The notes under the pieces are model-generated. The model did not search any database, had not been told where the DNA came from, and worked only from the letters and a program-made list of their open reading frames with translations. From assembly GCA_046481785.1 (NCBI GenBank), contig JAWOJF010000216.1, positions 1 through 6,969 of the forward strand: a DNA stretch of 6,969 bases, in the 5' to 3' direction. The position numbers were made by a program, and so were the translations under genes. Of the stretch, positions 5,608-6,969 are shown in pieces (the first letter of the stretch is position 1; each line of letters starts with the position of its first letter). This DNA is from JAWOJF01 sp046481785 (lineage in GTDB: Bacteria; Bacteroidota; Ignavibacteria; Ignavibacteriales; Ignavibacteriaceae).

Positions 5608-6712
5608 ATTCCACCAGTTTACAGCGCTGTTATTAGCACAGACCAAAGAGTTGATGCGTGAGCCCGCAGTACTTTTCTGGGGAATTGTTTTTCCTATTCT
5701 TATGGCTTTGGGACTTGGGCTTGCTTTTACTCAGAAAGCTGAAATTGTCCGTAATATAGCTGTTACCGGCGAAGGGGCTTCATCAAATAAGTTTGAATAT
5801 TTTCTCCGGAACAGGACAGAAAAAATAGTAAGCGAAGATAATGTTGAGAGATACCAGCTAACCATTGAAGATGAAAAACTCGGCAATACCACGTATATAT
5901 TCAGCAGGATGAGCTGGGAAGAAGCTATTGTACAGCTTAAGCGTGGTGAGATAAGCATTATACTTGAAGAGAAAAACGGGAATATAGAATATAACTTTGA
6001 TCCTGTTAACCCGGATGCACAGCTTATATATGTTAATCTTTCGGGTATAATTAATAAGGGGGATACTGAGCTGACGGAAAATAATGATAATATTAAGCCG
6101 CTTACAATTACCGGTACGCGCTACATTGATTTTCTTATCCCCGGACTTATTTCAATGGGGATTATGATGTCATGTGTGTGGGGTGTGGGTTACAATATGA
6201 TTGAGAAGCGTTCCAAAAAACTGCTTAGAAGAATGATTGCAACCCCGATGAGGAAATCTCATTTTTTAATTTCTATGATGACTGTCCGTACAGCAATGAA
6301 TTTTATTGAGGGCGGACTGCTTTTCCTGTTTGCATACATTGTATTTGATGTTACAATACAAGGGAGCATACCTGCGCTGATCTTAATTTTTATTTCAAGC
6401 AATATTGCCTTTGCAGGCATTGCCATACTTACCGCTTCCCGGACTGCCAGTCTTGAAGTAGGCAACGGCCTCATAAATGCAGTTATAACCCCAATGATAG
6501 TTCTCTCCGGAGTATTTTTCAGCTATCACAACTTCCCTGAGTGGCTTGTATCTTTTGTTAAATATCTTCCCCTAACACTACTTGCAGACGGTACCCGCAG
6601 CATATTTATAGAAGGCGCCGGCATTGCCCAAATAACACTCCCCTTCTTTATTTTATTATTAACCGGCATCATTAGTTTCTGGATAGGGCTGAAGATGTTT
6701 AAATGGCATTAG
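5594..6712 (+). CDS. ABC-2 type exporter permease
   Basis: A 372-residue inner-membrane protein with the ABC-2 layout: a cytoplasmic N-terminus including the Lys-Glu-x-x-Arg-Glu-Pro coupling segment (18-24), a first membrane helix at ~25-47, a large extracytoplasmic domain (~48-175), then five helices at about 178-200, 236-254, 258-281, 289-310 and 345-366. The KLLRRMIATPMRKSHFL stretch (209-225) between helices 2 and 3 is a typical cytoplasmic loop of this family. Six helices and this length suit a half-transporter that works as a homodimer with two ATPase subunits. The ATG lies within the ATPase gene and has no strong ribosome binding site, pointing to coupled translation. No membrane-fusion (HlyD-like) or outer-membrane partner is in the window. 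Confidence 0.92.
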   Translation: MKIIRFHQFTALLLAQTKELMREPAVLFWGIVFPILMALGLGLAFTQKAEIVRNIAVTGEGASSNKFEYFLRNRTEKIVSEDNVERYQLTIEDEKLGNTTYIFSRMSWEEAIVQLKRGEISIILEEKNGNIEYNFDPVNPDAQLIYVNLSGIINKGDTELTENNDNIKPLTITGTRYIDFLIPGLISMGIMMSCVWGVGYNMIEKRSKKLLRRMIATPMRKSHFLISMMTVRTAMNFIEGGLLFLFAYIVFDVTIQGSIPALILIFISSNIAFAGIAILTASRTASLEVGNGLINAVITPMIVLSGVFFSYHNFPEWLVSFVKYLPLTLLADGTRSIFIEGAGIAQITLPFFILLLTGIISFWIGLKMFKWH

Positions 6713-6744
6713 AATATACAGGAATACGAGCCGGGAAGTTTTAA

Positions 6745-6778
6745 AGAGATGACATCTTTTTAAAAAGATGTCATCTCT
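6745..6778. terminator. Perfect 34-bp palindrome after the exporter operon
   Basis: The arm AGAGATGACATCTTTTT (6745-6761) is followed with no gap by its exact reverse complement (6762-6778). In RNA the T5/A5 centre would partly open as a loop, giving a stem of about 14-16 pairs. It begins 33 bases after the permease stop, as expected for a terminator, possibly working in both directions. A clean T-run does not follow it (AATTACAAATTTTT comes next), so it is not a textbook intrinsic terminator; a protein-binding palindrome is the alternative. Confidence 0.6.
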
Positions 6779-6969
6779 AATTACAAATTTTTAGTGGGTT
6801 CTATAATTAGCAGATGGTTGAATCAGGTTTTTTAAGGAAAGAGGACTTTAGTAAAGACAAGTTTGCATCTATATATTAGACATATTAATTTACACTGGTT
6901 ACAGTGATACACTTTCACAATAAATATATCTGAATTTCTGTAATGGTGTAATTGGTGTAACTTTTGGCA
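6779..6969. other. Non-coding tail with small repeats
   Basis: No convincing gene is seen up to the window edge. CACTG (6893-6897) and CAGTG (6902-6906) form a small hairpin. ATGGTGTAA (6943-6951) and TTGGTGTAA (6952-6960) are tandem 9-base repeats differing in one base, and their GTGTAA is the reverse complement of TTACAC at 6890-6895. This may be the upstream region of a gene beyond the window, but I cannot place a promoter. Confidence 0.4.

Overview
The window looks like chromosomal sequence from a low-GC bacterium, most likely of the Bacteroidota/Chlorobiota/Ignavibacteria neighbourhood. The grounds are AT-rich, Lys/Ile/Asn-rich proteins, short palindromes with GGCTTTAGCC and CCACGAC...GTCGTGG cores in an intergenic region, a secreted M64-family peptidase, a Thermus-type PyrE and a GAF plus SpoIIE-type phosphatase. 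This placement rests on overall character and family recall, not on a marker gene. All six complete genes and the one remaining small gene lie on the + strand.

Layout. Positions 1-598 hold no supported gene. The first ~320 bases are a cluster of palindromic repeats, including a composite element (16-162) in which two inverted-repeat pairs share one centre. From 322 to 598 the sequence is AT-rich with a possible promoter (439-467) and a good ribosome binding site. Next come three overlapping genes that look translationally coupled: a pterin-4a-carbinolamine dehydratase (599-886), a small two-repeat TPR protein (883-1209) and orotate phosphoribosyltransferase pyrE (1196-1804). After 57 bases comes a secreted zinc peptidase of the M64/IgA-peptidase type (1862-3130). 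A 192-base gap with several hairpins leads to a GAF-like plus PP2C/SpoIIE serine phosphatase (3323-4561). After 77 bases an ABC exporter pair follows: an ATPase (4639-5607) overlapping an ABC-2 permease (5594-6712) by 14 bases. A perfect 34-bp palindrome (6745-6778) closes that unit, and the last ~190 bases are non-coding with small repeats.

How the genes work together. Only two groups show real coupling: dehydratase-TPR-pyrE, by overlaps of 4 and 14 bases, and the two ABC genes, by an overlap and complementary families. The peptidase and the phosphatase look like single genes whose partners (substrate; anti-sigma antagonist or other phosphoprotein) are not in view.

I see no clear new multi-gene system here. 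The most unusual structure is the concentric palindromic repeat cluster at the left end.
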